The notes: a model not told the origin generated them from the sequence alone. Shown: positions 42,401 through 46,734, counted from the stretch's first letter. The stretch is 64,000 nucleotides of DNA from Chlorocebus sabaeus (GCF_047675955.1 NC_132911.1:71085133-71149132); one strand, 5' to 3'. A program made the numbers and translations.

Positions 42401-43158
42401 TTTTGATGTCACATTCAGGAAATCATTGCCAAATCCAAAGTGAGTCTGTCCTTTCCCCTAGAATGGTCTTGAAACCCTTCCATAGATTTATGTGTCTGTC
42501 TTTATGTAAATGGGTTAAACAACTGAGAAATGCACTACAATGTCTTTATCTTTGATCATCCACTTAAACTTTATCAAAAAAGATTAGTGTTTCCCTACTT
42601 TCCAGTACCTTTTCTCCCTACTCCTGTCACGTCCTCACATCAGTAGTCAGCTTCAAAACTATAATGACTATTTCAGTAGAAGACAAATTTCCAGTTCTAA
42701 ACTTTATAAACATCAACATACTTCTTCCATTGGCCCTGGTACCAATGTTTGTGCATTTACTGAACCTGCTTTCTGGGTTTCAGAAAACAAGAGTCAGATT
42801 TCAATAATGGTTATTGAAATACTCTTCTGAATAGGTCAAAACTTAATTTTTTAACTTTTATTTTTCACAGAACCACATGGGCTTGGGCTTAATTTTTAAG
42901 ATTCCAATAAAATATTTTGGTTGAAAATGTGATTTCATATTTGTCATCTTAAGCAGTATTTGTCATTTACACTGTTATCTTCTTCATTTAGGGGCCACTG
43001 CATTTTGTGTTGCTCCGAATGCAGTATTTCCATTCAAACTGTATAATGAAGAATACTTAGAGCAAAGGGATCTCTATCTAACTCAGTGCCAACAACAGCT
43101 GGAACAATTTATTGCCACATATGGACCTGGGACAACTATTTTCTCTAGTGATGAATAA
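1425..43158 (+). CDS. MCMDC2: MCMDC2, 3' eleven coding exons (gene partial at 5' end)
   Basis: Spliced gene for minichromosome maintenance domain-containing protein 2, a germline MCM-like protein which from family knowledge acts in meiotic recombination and is related to the fly mei-MCM proteins MEI-217/MEI-218. The eleven exons (listed separately) all have AG/GT boundaries. Their lengths sum to 1761 nt, which is 586 codons plus TAA with no internal stop. Domain order in the visible part: a C4 zinc-finger-like module (exons 1-2), OB-fold region (exons 2-5), then an AAA+ MCM-like region (exons 5-11). The P-loop, Walker B and arginine-finger positions do not keep the catalytic residues of replicative MCMs. 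The human protein is about 681 aa, so about 95 N-terminal residues and the promoter lie upstream of base 1. Introns are up to 13 kb and rich in repeats. Identification rests on remembered protein similarity and is very secure. Confidence 0.97.
1659..1957 (+). mobile_element. Alu (old, J/S-like)
   Basis: Starts GGCTAGGCATGGTGGCTCAC, with an AAATAAAT tail. It begins 39 bases after the first visible exon. Confidence 0.93.
1958..2656. other. Intron; old LINE-like sequence, family unsure
   Basis: Sequence around 2110-2430 has the look of an ancient L2-type fragment. Nothing firmer can be said. A-rich tract at 2540-2610. Confidence 0.35.
2657..2779 (+). CDS. MCMDC2: MCMDC2 coding exon 2 of the window
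   Basis: Acceptor TTTCTTTCAG, donor GTAATATG. 123 nt. Supplies the second cysteine pair (CNLC, C-x2-C) of the C4 module, separated by the intron from the first pair. Encodes the run around VHVPGATES, matching MCMDC2. Confidence 0.96.
2898..3002 (+). CDS. MCMDC2: MCMDC2 coding exon 3 of the window
   Basis: Acceptor CTTTAAG, donor GTAAGTGA (strong). 105 nt; encodes KQIVEII and the stretch up to IFLR. It differs from the remembered human protein at several residues (for example H for R and H for Y), as expected for another primate. Confidence 0.95.
3052..3366 (+). mobile_element. Alu (AluJ-like)
   Basis: Dimeric Alu with a divergent middle and an A-rich tail. It is followed directly by another Alu. 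Confidence 0.93.
3371..3667 (+). mobile_element. Alu (AluS-like)
   Basis: Full-length Alu abutting the previous one head to tail. Confidence 0.95.
3778..3870 (-). mobile_element. L2/MIR-type fragment
   Basis: ATTCATTCAGT... followed by ACTGTGTCCCAAGCACTGAGCTAAG resembles the common L2 3' motif read in reverse. Confidence 0.5.
4160..4295 (-). mobile_element. MIR fragment
   Basis: Core-like text (TGTGAATTTCAGTTCTGC, then GTGCAAGCCATGTAACCTCTC) matches the MIR core read in reverse. Confidence 0.65.
4301..4464 (+). mobile_element. Alu, internally deleted
   Basis: Alu start joined to the Alu 3' end, about 160 bp in all, with an A-rich tail containing CAAA units. Confidence 0.9.
4901..5026 (+). 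CDS. MCMDC2: MCMDC2 coding exon 4 of the window
   Basis: Acceptor ATAATTTTAG, donor GTAAGGAA. 126 nt; encodes DESVNKMNIGNEYKIIGIPT and the following segment, which belongs to the OB-fold part of MCM-like proteins. Frame is open throughout. Confidence 0.95.
5090..5265 (+). mobile_element. L2-type fragment
   Basis: Motifs like TACTAGGCATTCTTTTAAGCAC and GGCAGACAGTCAATAAACATG are typical of degraded L2 3' ends. Confidence 0.45.
5460..5753 (+). mobile_element. Alu (AluS-like)
   Basis: Full length, A17 tail, flanked by AGCATCCTT repeats (5451 region and 5754 region). Confidence 0.95.
6000..6400. repeat. Possible old LTR or unique sequence with a 40-bp imperfect tandem repeat
   Basis: The motif CTAAGGACAGGATTTACAGTAAGTA (about 6230-6254) recurs as CTAAGGGCAGGATTTATGGTAAGTA about 45 bases on. 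Text nearby looks LTR-like, but I cannot assign a family. Confidence 0.35.
6429..6717 (-). mobile_element. Alu (AluS-like)
   Basis: Full length with a CTTT-rich tail at left. Target duplication GATGAAGTTTCTTT on both sides. Confidence 0.95.
7291..7597 (+). mobile_element. AluY, Old World monkey type
   Basis: Least diverged Alu in the window, with A27 tail and perfect 14-bp target duplication AAATCTTTCTGTTT (7277-7290, 7598-7611). It carries GGCTCAAGCC, GCGAGGTGG and GATCCGGCCACTGCA, changes I associate with cercopithecoid AluY subfamilies. Confidence 0.95.
7887..8013 (+). mobile_element. Alu left monomer (FLAM-like)
   Basis: A single left arm of about 125 bp with a short A tail, 120 bp before the exon at 8131. 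Confidence 0.85.
8131..8368 (+). CDS. MCMDC2: MCMDC2 coding exon 5 of the window (P-loop position)
   Basis: Acceptor TTACTTTCAG, donor GTAAATAC. 238 nt. The 3' end encodes DILIITSDTLLID, which aligns with the replicative MCM P-loop region (LLVGDPGTAKS) because the next exon continues with NLVPRG at the expected distance. The Walker A lysine and glycines are absent. Confidence 0.95.
8369..9170. other. Intron, no gene seen
   Basis: AT-rich intronic sequence. The 8560-8930 part may be a decayed L2, not secure. Confidence 0.4.
9172..9410 (-). mobile_element. Alu (AluJ-like), incomplete
   Basis: TTTTTTGAGACAGGGTCTC start with diverged body, lacking the 5' end of the element. Confidence 0.88.
9433..9739 (+). 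mobile_element. Alu (AluS/Y-like)
   Basis: Full length with A19 tail. Near-matching flanks TTGCAATCTG and TTGCCATCTG. Confidence 0.94.
10528..10823 (-). mobile_element. Alu (AluS-like)
   Basis: Full length, inserted in the old L1. It forms a close inverted pair with the next Alu (25-bp spacer). Confidence 0.95.
10849..11112 (+). mobile_element. Alu (AluS-like) with expanded purine tail
   Basis: Alu body followed by a 155-bp GAAA/GGGA/GGAA tail. A 15-bp target duplication (10834-10848 and 11271-11285, one mismatch) encloses both, showing the purine tract grew from the tail. Confidence 0.95.
11113..11270 (+). repeat. Polypurine microsatellite (GAAA)n-(GGGA)n-(GGAA)n
   Basis: Almost pure purine over 155 bases, in three blocks of different unit. 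It creates long spurious reading frames on both strands. Confidence 0.97.
11733..12043 (+). mobile_element. Alu (AluS-like) with enlarged middle A tract
   Basis: Full length. The linker between arms carries about 28 A. Flanked by AAGAAATCCTTGT and AAGAAATCTTTGT. Confidence 0.94.
12125..12225 (-). mobile_element. Alu monomer fragment, very diverged
   Basis: Text such as TAGGCTGGTCTCAAACTTTC and CTCAAGCAATCCTCCTGCC marks an Alu-type monomer in reverse. Confidence 0.65.
12556..12855 (-). mobile_element. Alu (AluJ-like)
   Basis: Full length, diverged, inserted in the old L1, which resumes after it. Confidence 0.93.
13235..13456 (+). mobile_element. MER5A-like hAT DNA transposon
   Basis: TTAGAATCACCTGAGAGAAG in the left half and GGTTGAGAACCACTCC at the right end are hallmarks of MER5A. 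Non-autonomous, no coding capacity. Confidence 0.85.
13569..13650 (+). repeat. Imperfect 45-bp tandem duplication
   Basis: ACCCTCTTTTGCATTGCATGTC... is followed by a second copy ACCCCCTTTTGTGTCGCACGTC..., each running on to TATG-CTAC. Confidence 0.7.
13812..13994 (+). mobile_element. Alu, 5'-truncated/diverged
   Basis: Right-arm Alu sequence with a small direct repeat TGACTGTATCATTGC (13908 and 13926). Confidence 0.8.
13999..14360 (+). mobile_element. Alu (AluJ-like) with duplicated 3' end
   Basis: Ends twice: a CATTGCACTCCAGCC unit near 14240 is followed by GAGGTTGCGGTGAGC and a second GCCACTGCACTCCAGCC near 14290, then an (AAAAC)n tail. Confidence 0.88.
14549..14845 (-). mobile_element. 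Alu (AluS-like)
   Basis: Full length; 13-bp target duplication CCATGGATGTTCT (14536-14548, 14846-14858). Confidence 0.95.
14863..14912 (-). mobile_element. Alu 3' stub
   Basis: T tract plus GGAGTCTTGCTCTGTCACC only, about 50 bp. Confidence 0.7.
15019..15227 (-). mobile_element. Alu, truncated
   Basis: Begins with poly-T and GAGACAGAATCTCACTC and stops at CACCATGTTAG. The rest of the element is missing. 145 bases before the exon at 15372. Confidence 0.9.
15372..15577 (+). CDS. MCMDC2: MCMDC2 coding exon 6 of the window (Walker B position)
   Basis: Acceptor is a T-rich tract ending CCCCTAG, donor GTAAACAA. 206 nt. Encodes GGICFIGDLASH at about 15511-15546, aligned with the MCM Walker B region (GG-C-IDEFDKM). 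The acidic pair is replaced by Gly-Asp. The exon follows a 7 kb intron full of Alus and an old L1. Confidence 0.96.
15855..17585 (-). mobile_element. Old L1 interrupted by an LTR
   Basis: Reverse L1 ORF2 sequence at 15870-16083 (TGTCAAATGCTTTGCTGCAT) continues at 17325-17585 (GTTGGATTTGATATGCTA) on the other side of the LTR. The two parts join at the target site. Confidence 0.85.
16084..17324 (-). mobile_element. Solo LTR of an ERV1 element, MER52-like
   Basis: 1241 bp, starts TG and ends CA, flanked by the 4-bp duplication ATCA (16080-16083, 17325-17328) inside an L1. Read on the - strand it shows, in order, two CCAATCA boxes (17159-17165, 17123-17129), a TATA-like CCCATAAAAACCCC (17086-17099), an AATAAA (16982-16987) and a U5 region, the normal LTR layout. 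No internal retroviral genes remain. The MER52 assignment is from memory. The 220-codon frame on the + strand here (16278-16940) is not a gene. Confidence 0.85.
17731..17862 (+). mobile_element. Alu left monomer (FLAM-like)
   Basis: A single arm of about 130 bp ending in A12. Confidence 0.85.
17887..18230 (-). mobile_element. MaLR solo LTR (THE1/MST type)
   Basis: 344 bp starting TGTATTAGTCTGTTTTCATG and ending CCAAACCATATCA, the exact reverse of the MaLR LTR ends. No internal region next to it. Confidence 0.92.
18236..18350 (+). mobile_element. L1 ORF2 fragment
   Basis: GTCAATTGATTTTTGACTACAG and the GGAAAAGGAGT stretch match the L1 ORF2 3' part. About 110 bp, broken. Confidence 0.75.
18351..19240. 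other. Intron, nothing recognised
   Basis: Unique-looking AT-rich sequence. Only a short repeated unit (TACAATATAAAGATAAAAG near 19132 and 19155) stands out. Confidence 0.5.
19247..19497 (-). mobile_element. Old L1 3' fragment (L1ME-like)
   Basis: AACAGTTTTATTGAGATTCACACATCATAC and the ATTTTCATCACCCC block are typical of old L1 3' UTR in reverse. Confidence 0.7.
19504..19811 (+). mobile_element. MER2 (Tigger-family MITE)
   Basis: Starts GGCAGTCTTCCCTCAGTATTC and ends near GATGGCTGACTATA. The middle shows the diagnostic TATTTGCATATAATCTATGC and TTTAAATCATCTCTAGATTAC. About 310 bp, non-coding. Confidence 0.88.
19855..19948 (+). repeat. (CTT)n/(CTTT)n polypyrimidine tract
   Basis: Pyrimidine-only tract on the + strand leading into the poly-T of the following Alu, so most likely an expanded Alu tail. 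Confidence 0.95.
19949..20205 (-). mobile_element. Alu (AluJ-like), 5'-truncated
   Basis: Poly-T then GAAACAGGGTCTTACTCTG. The element stops at CCTCCCAAAGTGCTCCG before its 5' end. Confidence 0.92.
20206..20678. other. Intron, nothing recognised
   Basis: No repeat or exon recognised before the acceptor at 20678. Confidence 0.5.
20679..20845 (+). CDS. MCMDC2: MCMDC2 coding exon 7 of the window
   Basis: Acceptor TTCTGACTTAG, donor GTAAGGTA. 167 nt; encodes VYIPGKKFGED and the serine/arginine-rich stretch DSSSRRNAQK. The frame joins exon 8 exactly between codons (ATG|GAT). Confidence 0.95.
21288..21467 (+). CDS. MCMDC2: MCMDC2 coding exon 8 of the window (arginine-finger position)
   Basis: Acceptor TTGATGTAG, donor GTAAAGAT. 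180 nt, in phase. Encodes LIPANLVEAFGLLIN, which aligns with the MCM arginine-finger motif (L-APILSRFD). The SRF arginine is alanine here. Confidence 0.95.
21634..21940 (+). mobile_element. Alu (AluS-like)
   Basis: Full length with an A/G-rich tail. Confidence 0.95.
21941..22842. other. Intron, nothing recognised
   Basis: AT-rich, no exon or recent repeat seen. Confidence 0.5.
22843..23147 (+). mobile_element. Alu (AluS-like)
   Basis: Full length, A17 tail; short flank repeat AAGATACA on both sides. Confidence 0.95.
23148..24004. other. Intron, old repeat-like sequence of unknown family
   Basis: The 23200-23440 part has an L2-like feel (GAAAACTTCATGGAGGAGG). The rest is unassigned. Confidence 0.35.
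24010..24289 (-). mobile_element. Alu (AluS/Y-like)
   Basis: Lacks the usual GAGACGGAG start. Target duplication about TCTCTATGCTTT on both sides (23990 and 24291 regions). Confidence 0.93.
24334..24660 (+). mobile_element. Alu (AluS-like), first of a tandem pair
   Basis: Full length with about 30 A in the middle linker, ending in an AAATAAATAAAC tail and followed directly by a second Alu. Confidence 0.94.
24661..24957 (+). mobile_element. Alu (AluS-like), second of a tandem pair
   Basis: The pair shares one 15-bp flanking duplication AAAATATAAATTTTA (24319-24333, 24958-24972), so the second copy sits in the tail of the first. Confidence 0.93.
24973..25710. other. Intron, nothing recognised
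   Basis: Unique-looking sequence before the exon at 25711. Confidence 0.5.
25711..25853 (+). CDS. MCMDC2: MCMDC2 coding exon 9 of the window
   Basis: Acceptor CACTTTTTAG, donor GTAGGTATT. 143 nt; encodes LLAFAKNLNVEFSLEAERM and on to SASALKYL. This is the C-terminal helical part of the AAA+ fold, running toward the sensor 2 helix completed in exon 10. Confidence 0.95.
26158..26457 (+). mobile_element. Alu (AluS-like)
   Basis: Full length with an AAAAATAAAAATAAAA tail. Confidence 0.95.
26465..26922 (+). mobile_element. Alu interrupted by an Alu monomer
   Basis: The outer Alu left arm (26465-26556) continues after an inserted left monomer (26557-26702, tail of CAA units) as AGCCTGGGCAACATGG to 26922. 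Confidence 0.85.
26681..26703 (+). repeat. (CAA)n microsatellite
   Basis: Seven CAA/ACA units forming the tail of the inserted Alu monomer. Confidence 0.9.
26940..27232 (+). mobile_element. Alu (AluS-like)
   Basis: Nearly full length, third Alu in a head-to-tail cluster. Confidence 0.94.
27333..27620 (+). mobile_element. Alu (AluS-like)
   Basis: Full length with small deletions near the 3' end (CATTGCACCTGGGC). Confidence 0.94.
28690..29345 (+). repeat. Ancient interspersed repeat, family not assigned, with MIR inside
   Basis: GAAGGAGAGAAAACACGGAGC...TTTGCATATCTGAAGAGC and, after a gap, GGAACGGATTGCCTCATG...CCCTTCCAATGCTGAAATT follow the order of a widespread old mammalian repeat I recognise but cannot name. 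A MIR-like segment lies between them. Confidence 0.5.
28950..29125 (+). mobile_element. MIR fragment
   Basis: AAAGTCATACAGCTAGTAAAT followed by AGACTCAGCCAGG is the MIR core. Confidence 0.75.
29719..29828 (+). CDS. MCMDC2: MCMDC2 coding exon 10 of the window (sensor 2 helix)
   Basis: Acceptor CTTTTTTAG, donor GTAATGGA. 110 nt; encodes LSEAHARLNLRNKVLKEDV, close to the conserved MCM sensor 2 region (S-A-AR--L---V---DV). The first codons read VFL where I remember human VSL. Confidence 0.95.
30221..30518 (+). mobile_element. Alu (AluS/Y-like)
   Basis: Full length; target duplication AAGAAAATCTGAT(C/T)ATC on both sides. Confidence 0.95.
30532..31210. other. Intron, nothing recognised
   Basis: AT-rich sequence without a recognisable repeat. 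Confidence 0.45.
31281..31565 (-). mobile_element. Alu (AluS-like) in the L1 tail
   Basis: TTATT-rich tail then GAGATGGAGTTTCACTC to GCGCCCCACC. Confidence 0.94.
32755..34555 (+). mobile_element. Inner L1 with 5' inversion (twin priming)
   Basis: Flanked by the 14-bp duplication AAGATGTAAGGAAG (32741-32754, 34556-34569). The 5' part (32755 to about 33470) lies in reverse and the 3' part (about 33470-34520) forward. In L1 order the two parts are adjacent with about 20 bp missing at the junction. The 3' end has A9, 20 extra bases (34521-34540) and a second poly-A. ORF2 is broken. Confidence 0.88.
33011..33304 (+). mobile_element. AluY-like inserted in the inner L1
   Basis: Full length with target duplication AAAGATCAGATG (32999-33010, 33305-33316); a third insertion level. 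Confidence 0.95.
34918..34957 (+). repeat. (TATG)n-(TATT)n microsatellite
   Basis: Tetranucleotide run directly at the 3' (left) end of the following reverse Alu, hence an altered Alu tail. Confidence 0.9.
34958..35242 (-). mobile_element. Alu (AluS-like)
   Basis: Full length. The flanks ATATGACTGAGTAT and ATATGGCTGAATAT are a decayed target duplication enclosing the microsatellite tail too. Confidence 0.94.
35270..35642 (+). repeat. MaLR 5' LTR
   Basis: 373 bp. AATTAAACCTCTTTCC near the 3' end holds the polyadenylation-like signal typical of this group. Followed by the TTGGTACTGCAGAGTGGGG internal start. Confidence 0.92.
36838..37145 (+). mobile_element. Alu (AluS-like)
   Basis: Full length inside the MaLR internal region, AAAAATAAAAATAAA tail. 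Confidence 0.95.
37430..37796 (+). repeat. MaLR 3' LTR
   Basis: 367 bp, clearly homologous to the 5' LTR but with many substitutions and a deletion in the GGGGGTAGTG region, so the insertion is old. Confidence 0.92.
37841..38141 (+). mobile_element. Alu (AluS-like)
   Basis: Full length with an (AAAT)n tail. Confidence 0.94.
38258..38384. mobile_element. Chimeric Alu fragment, reverse end joined to forward end
   Basis: A reverse Alu 3' end (poly-T, AGACAGAATCTTGCT) changes without a gap into forward Alu 3' sequence (AGGAGGCAGAGGTTGCAGTG) ending in a (CAAA)n tail. Confidence 0.8.
39096..39386 (+). mobile_element. Alu (AluS/Y-like) in Tigger1
   Basis: Full length; target duplication AAAAAAAGGATTCCC on both sides. 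Confidence 0.95.
40065..40504 (+). mobile_element. L1 3' end (L1PA-like) in Tigger1
   Basis: About 440 bp from late ORF2 through the 3' UTR with its G-rich tract (40313-40325) and a poly-A. ATCAC at both borders (40060-40064, 40505-40509) is a minimal target duplication. Confidence 0.9.
41085..41215 (+). mobile_element. L2-type fragment
   Basis: AGTCAATAAATATTTACTGAATG...GGTGCTAGGCACT is the usual L2 3' motif. Confidence 0.6.
41226..41502 (+). mobile_element. Alu (AluS-like)
   Basis: Nearly full length, lacking part of the 3' arm. Confidence 0.94.
41515..41817 (+). mobile_element. Alu (AluJ/S-like)
   Basis: Full length, directly after the previous Alu. GTGAACACATGG and GTAAACACATGG flank the first one. 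Confidence 0.94.
41862..42530 (-). mobile_element. Old L1 (L1MA-like) fragment
   Basis: Reverse ORF2 end: GGGTATATACCCAGAAGTG, CTCCACATCCTCTCCAACACC and TTTTCTCCCATTCCATGGG in order. Confidence 0.85.
42531..42991. other. Intron end, nothing recognised
   Basis: Unique-looking sequence up to the last acceptor. Confidence 0.5.
42992..43158 (+). CDS. MCMDC2: MCMDC2 final coding exon with stop
   Basis: Acceptor TTCATTTAG. 167 nt of coding sequence ending at TAA 43156-43158, with the C-terminus FSSDE. It follows a 13 kb intron containing the L1 composite, the MaLR provirus and the Tigger1 element. An AATAAA overlaps the stop codon (43154-43159). Confidence 0.96.
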
Positions 43159-43980
43159 ACAATTTGAGGAATTTTTGTTCATTCCTACTTAAGCAGTGGA
43201 GAAAAAGTGTGAGTATTTTGAGAGTGACTTTGAAGTAATGCTTTGATAATACTTTGTACAGGAATATATTACAATACTATTTTTAAAAATATAAAATATA
43301 GTCCCCTCAAAACTAATTGCTAATGTGATAAATACTAATCCAAACCTCTAAAACCAACAGAATTTTAAAACTTAGAACAATGTGGACAATTTAAAGTGAT
43401 GAAGTTGTCAAGGAGAATACTATAAAGAAAAACTGGTTAGCCCAGAATACCAGTGGTGAATAGATAAAAATGTAAAGAATGTTGCAATTTAAGCAGTGTG
43501 TAAAATGTCAACCTTTATGTAGTTCACTCTACTGTCACAAGATGGCAATAACTCTTTACCTACAAATTAAAACATTTTTCTTCACTAGTGAACTTGCTAA
43601 ACTCATGACTAAATATTTTATATAACCCCAAGTTTCAAATGTAAGGCCTTTTCATGCTTTATTACTGGCATGTCCATTACATACTACTGTTTTAGAAGCC
43701 CTAAATATGGAATCAGGAAAAGCCTTGGAAGTTGTCATGTATATGCCAGGTTAAATGAAAAAAATACACGGAATCAAGGAGCCAATAACTTATAAAGTGG
43801 CTCTCTAACCCTAACTGGTTACAAGAAAGGTTCCAAAAGGCAAAGAAACCAACTTGCAAATCTAGTCCTCATTTTTGGAGGGAAGATATCTGCTGTGAAG
43901 ATAGGGGCATCATGAGAAAACAAATCTACCTTGTAAAATTTATAAATCCTTTTTAGTTCAGCTTCCATAACTTTAATAAA
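43159..43980 (+). other. MCMDC2: MCMDC2 likely 3' UTR
   Basis: AT-rich sequence with no Alu directly after the stop codon. A canonical AATAAA sits at 43975-43980 and gives a plausible cleavage site near 43995-44005. Where the transcript really ends cannot be read from sequence. Confidence 0.5.
43975..43980 (+). terminator. MCMDC2: Polyadenylation signal AATAAA (MCMDC2)
   Basis: Canonical hexamer about 0.8 kb after the stop codon. The earlier AATAAA at 43154-43159 overlaps the stop codon. Confidence 0.45.
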
Positions 43981-44212
43981 AGATCAGTTCTATTCACAGA
44001 AAAGCAAAATGTCATTACCAAATTGTCACTTTATTAACCAAGATGCTACCATGCATCAATTCTTTCAAAATTGGTCCCTTAACAGAGATGCTTAACTATA
44101 CAGCTGGACCTCTCATTCTCCACAGGACCCAGAGGAAGTTGTTCAGTATTATTGAATACCTACTAGTAGCAGGGAGAAAACAGTATTAGTTTTCAGAAGC
44201 CAAAGGTAGTAT

Positions 44213-44502
44213 TTTTGTTGAGACGGGGTCTTGCTCTGTCACCCAGGCTGGAGTGCAGTGGCACGATCTTGGCTCACTGCAACCTCCACCTCCCAGGTTC
44301 AAGCGATTCTCCTGCCTCAGTCTCCCAAGTAGCTGGGATTACAGGTGCACTCCACCATGACCGGCTAATTTTTGTATTTTTAGTAGAGACAGGGTTTCAC
44401 CATGTTGGCCAGGCTGGTCTCGAACTCCTGACCTCAGGTGATCTGCCTGCCTTGGCCTCCCAAAGTGCTGGGATTACAGGTATGAGCCAACGCACCTGGT
44501 GA
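44213..44502 (-). mobile_element. Alu (AluS-like)
   Basis: Full length; target duplication CAAAGGTAGT (44201-44210, 44503-44512). Confidence 0.95.
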
Positions 44503-44685
44503 CAAAGGTAGTCTTCAGCAAAATATTTACATATTACAGTTCTATAATGTTAAGACGTTTATTTTGTGCTTCTCAAATACTACATTTCAAACATGTCTGG
44601 CTCTCTATGGGGGAAGGCAAAACACATTCCTATTTTATAAAACTAGGATCCTTTTACAATTGGAAAGTTTAAAAACACTGTTTTT

Positions 44686-44959
44686 TTTAATTTTTTTTGA
44701 GACAGGGGCTCTCACCCAGTTTGGAGGGCAGTGGCGCCATCTCAGCTCCCTGCAGCCTTGACCTTGCAAGCAATTCTCCCACCTTAGCCCTCCGAGTAGC
44801 TGGGACTACAGGGACATGCTACCACCCTGGGCTAACTTTTGTGTTTTTTTGTAGAGATGGGATTTCACCATGTTTCTCAGGCTGGTCTCAAGTTATCCTC
44901 CCATCTCAGTACCTCAGCTTCCCAAAGTGTTGGGATTACAGGAGTGAGCCACATGTGTG
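44686..44959 (-). mobile_element. Alu (AluJ-like)
   Basis: Diverged, with small deletions in both arms. A further diverged Alu-like scrap follows at 44990-45060. Confidence 0.9.
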
Positions 44960-45229
44960 GCACAAAGATAGCTTATATACATATTTATATGTAGCTGTCA
45001 CCCAAACTGTAGCGTACTGATGCAATCATAACTCACTGCCACCTTAATCTCCCCAGCTCAAAAAACCCAACCTGTCTCAAAGATAGTTACTTCACCACAA
45101 AAAAATTTAAATGTTTAAGTTTCTCATTACAAAGGCTGCATTTACTAGTCTTTTATTTCAGTGTCTAAAGAGTAGAAGTGTACATTTAGAAACAAACAAT
45201 TATGGGAGGTAATTCATTAATATTAAATA

Positions 45230-45425
45230 TGATGCCAATGGTATTTTAAAGGTTATTGGAGAATTAGAAGGGGGTAGGGTGCGGGATGAAAAATTAATGG
45301 GTGAAATGTACACCATTCAGGTAATGGCTGCACAAAAAGCTCAGACTCCAAACTACTTCATATACCTATGCAACAGAACTGCACTTGTACCCGCCAAGTC
45401 TATACTGAGGGAAGTGACTAAGATG
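45230..45425 (+). mobile_element. L1 3' UTR end fragment
   Basis: GGGATGAAAAATTAATGGG...CAACAGAACTGCACTTGTACC follows the usual 3' end of older primate L1s. Confidence 0.65.
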
Positions 45426-45937
45426 TTGCTATACAGGTTTTATACCATTTATTATATAAAAACTATAACCTTGGTGAAAGGAATTTATAAGCTAGTACTC
45501 AACAGGAGAAAAGATTTAGCTCTAAGCCTTCACCCAGATATAAATTCAGCTCTAGAATTCTTGCCAATTTAGTCCTAGACAGATTGGCCTGCCCAGTCAT
45601 TTCTCTTATATTGCTTAGTTATTACATGTACTAGTATTAGGATGACTTTTTTGTTCACAAAGATGAAAGCAAACTGAATAAAAAAGGTGAAACCTTTATC
45701 TGTAAGGGGGAATTTGATTGCTATTTGGCATTAAAGAGCTTTAAGATTCCAACCATCTGGTACAACAGCAAACTCTGAAGGGGAAGCCAGACAGGGAACC
45801 TAGAGGTACATGTCTCCCCAGCTGCTGGCCTCAATGAGAATCACCACCCATAAATAATCTAATTATTCACAAGATTATATAATCTTTCGAATATGTTCAA
45901 AACAGGTCTGACTAGTGATTATGAGAATGGAGCTATT
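45426..45937. other. Between MCMDC2 and SNHG6 3' ends, nothing recognised
   Basis: Unique-looking AT-rich sequence. Confidence 0.45.
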
Positions 45938-46118
45938 TAGAATTGATTTAAAACACTTTATTGTTCAGCAATTAAAAGTTAGCCAAATATGTATTTTTCT
46001 CCATAATTTATTGTGATGTTATCAACATCAAGTAAAATGCTCATTTTCATCATTTGCTTCTGTTCGTGTTTTCTTGAACAAGTCTTCAATTTTCCTTCCA
46101 AAATGTTGCATGCCACAC
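45938..46118 (-). ncRNA. SNHG6: SNHG6 probable terminal exon
   Basis: On the - strand, acceptor CTTTGTTTTGGAG before GTGTGGCA. It contains AATAAA at 46007-46012 and again at 45958-45963. The 3' end is estimated from the second signal. Confidence 0.45.
45958..45963 (-). terminator. SNHG6: Polyadenylation signal AATAAA (SNHG6)
   Basis: TTTATT on the + strand, AATAAA on the - strand, downstream of the putative last exon acceptor. A second signal lies at 46007-46012. Confidence 0.5.
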
Positions 46119-46332
46119 CTCCAAAACAAAGTCAGAAACCAACAGTGAAAATCTTTCCATACTCAAAGTTCTCATATAACCTCAATATTCACAAGTCGTC
46201 CCTCAAAAAATTAAATGTTGAGAATACCCCACATGCAAAAGCAACTTCAACAAGAATTGGCCCCCACCCTTTGAAGTTTATCAGATACTTTCTGAACTAT
46301 CAGCAGATAGAGTTGCTTGACAAATCACTTAC

Positions 46333-46401
46333 TTGAGGCAATGAAGCAGAAGTATTTTTAAACATGACAGCAAAGAACATTCATCTACAGCAACCTATAT
46401 G
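46333..46401 (-). ncRNA. SNHG6: SNHG6 internal exon downstream of the SNORD87 intron
   Basis: On the - strand, acceptor TTCTTTCTTTTTAG and donor CAA|GTAAGTG, both strong. 69 nt. It begins about 80 nt after the SNORD87 3' end. Confidence 0.7.
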
Positions 46402-46480
46402 CTAAAAAGAAAGAATATTCACCCTTAATTAAATTATTGCCTTACATACATGTCAGTAATTAATCAATGTACATTACTGG

Positions 46481-46558
46481 CATCTCAGTCTTAAAATTAT
46501 TTCTTCAAAGACACCCTCAGCTGGGTAAACGGCAAAAAGTAATTTAAGTCATCACTGT
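46481..46558 (-). ncRNA. SNORD87: SNORD87 box C/D snoRNA
   Basis: On the - strand, box C GTGATGA at 46555-46549 and box D CTGA at 46488-46485, with an internal D' CTGA at 46520-46517. The guide region just upstream of D' reads GCCGTTTACCCAG. I recognise this as SNORD87 (HBII-276), which guides 2'-O-methylation of 28S rRNA. It lies in an SNHG6 intron, about 80 nt from the 3' splice site, the spacing usual for intronic C/D snoRNAs. Exact ends are approximate. Confidence 0.93.
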
Positions 46559-46622
46559 GCCAGCTATTAAACCTATCTGTCAAGAATACATCACATAACT
46601 AACATTAATTAAATTTAGGTAC

Positions 46623-46734
46623 CTCAATACATGACGTGTGATCCTAGTAGTTTTTTCACAGCCTTCTACAAGTTTTTGGAAAACATTTGTCATGATAACC
46701 TTCATACACCTTCACCGCAAAGGCTTTCTTGCAC
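46623..46734 (-). ncRNA. SNHG6: SNHG6 internal exon upstream of the SNORD87 intron
   Basis: On the - strand, acceptor TTAATTTCCAG and donor GAG|GTACCT. Its 3' part resembles SNHG6 transcript sequence I remember. An alternative acceptor (ACTTGTAG) would start it at 46665. Confidence 0.6.
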
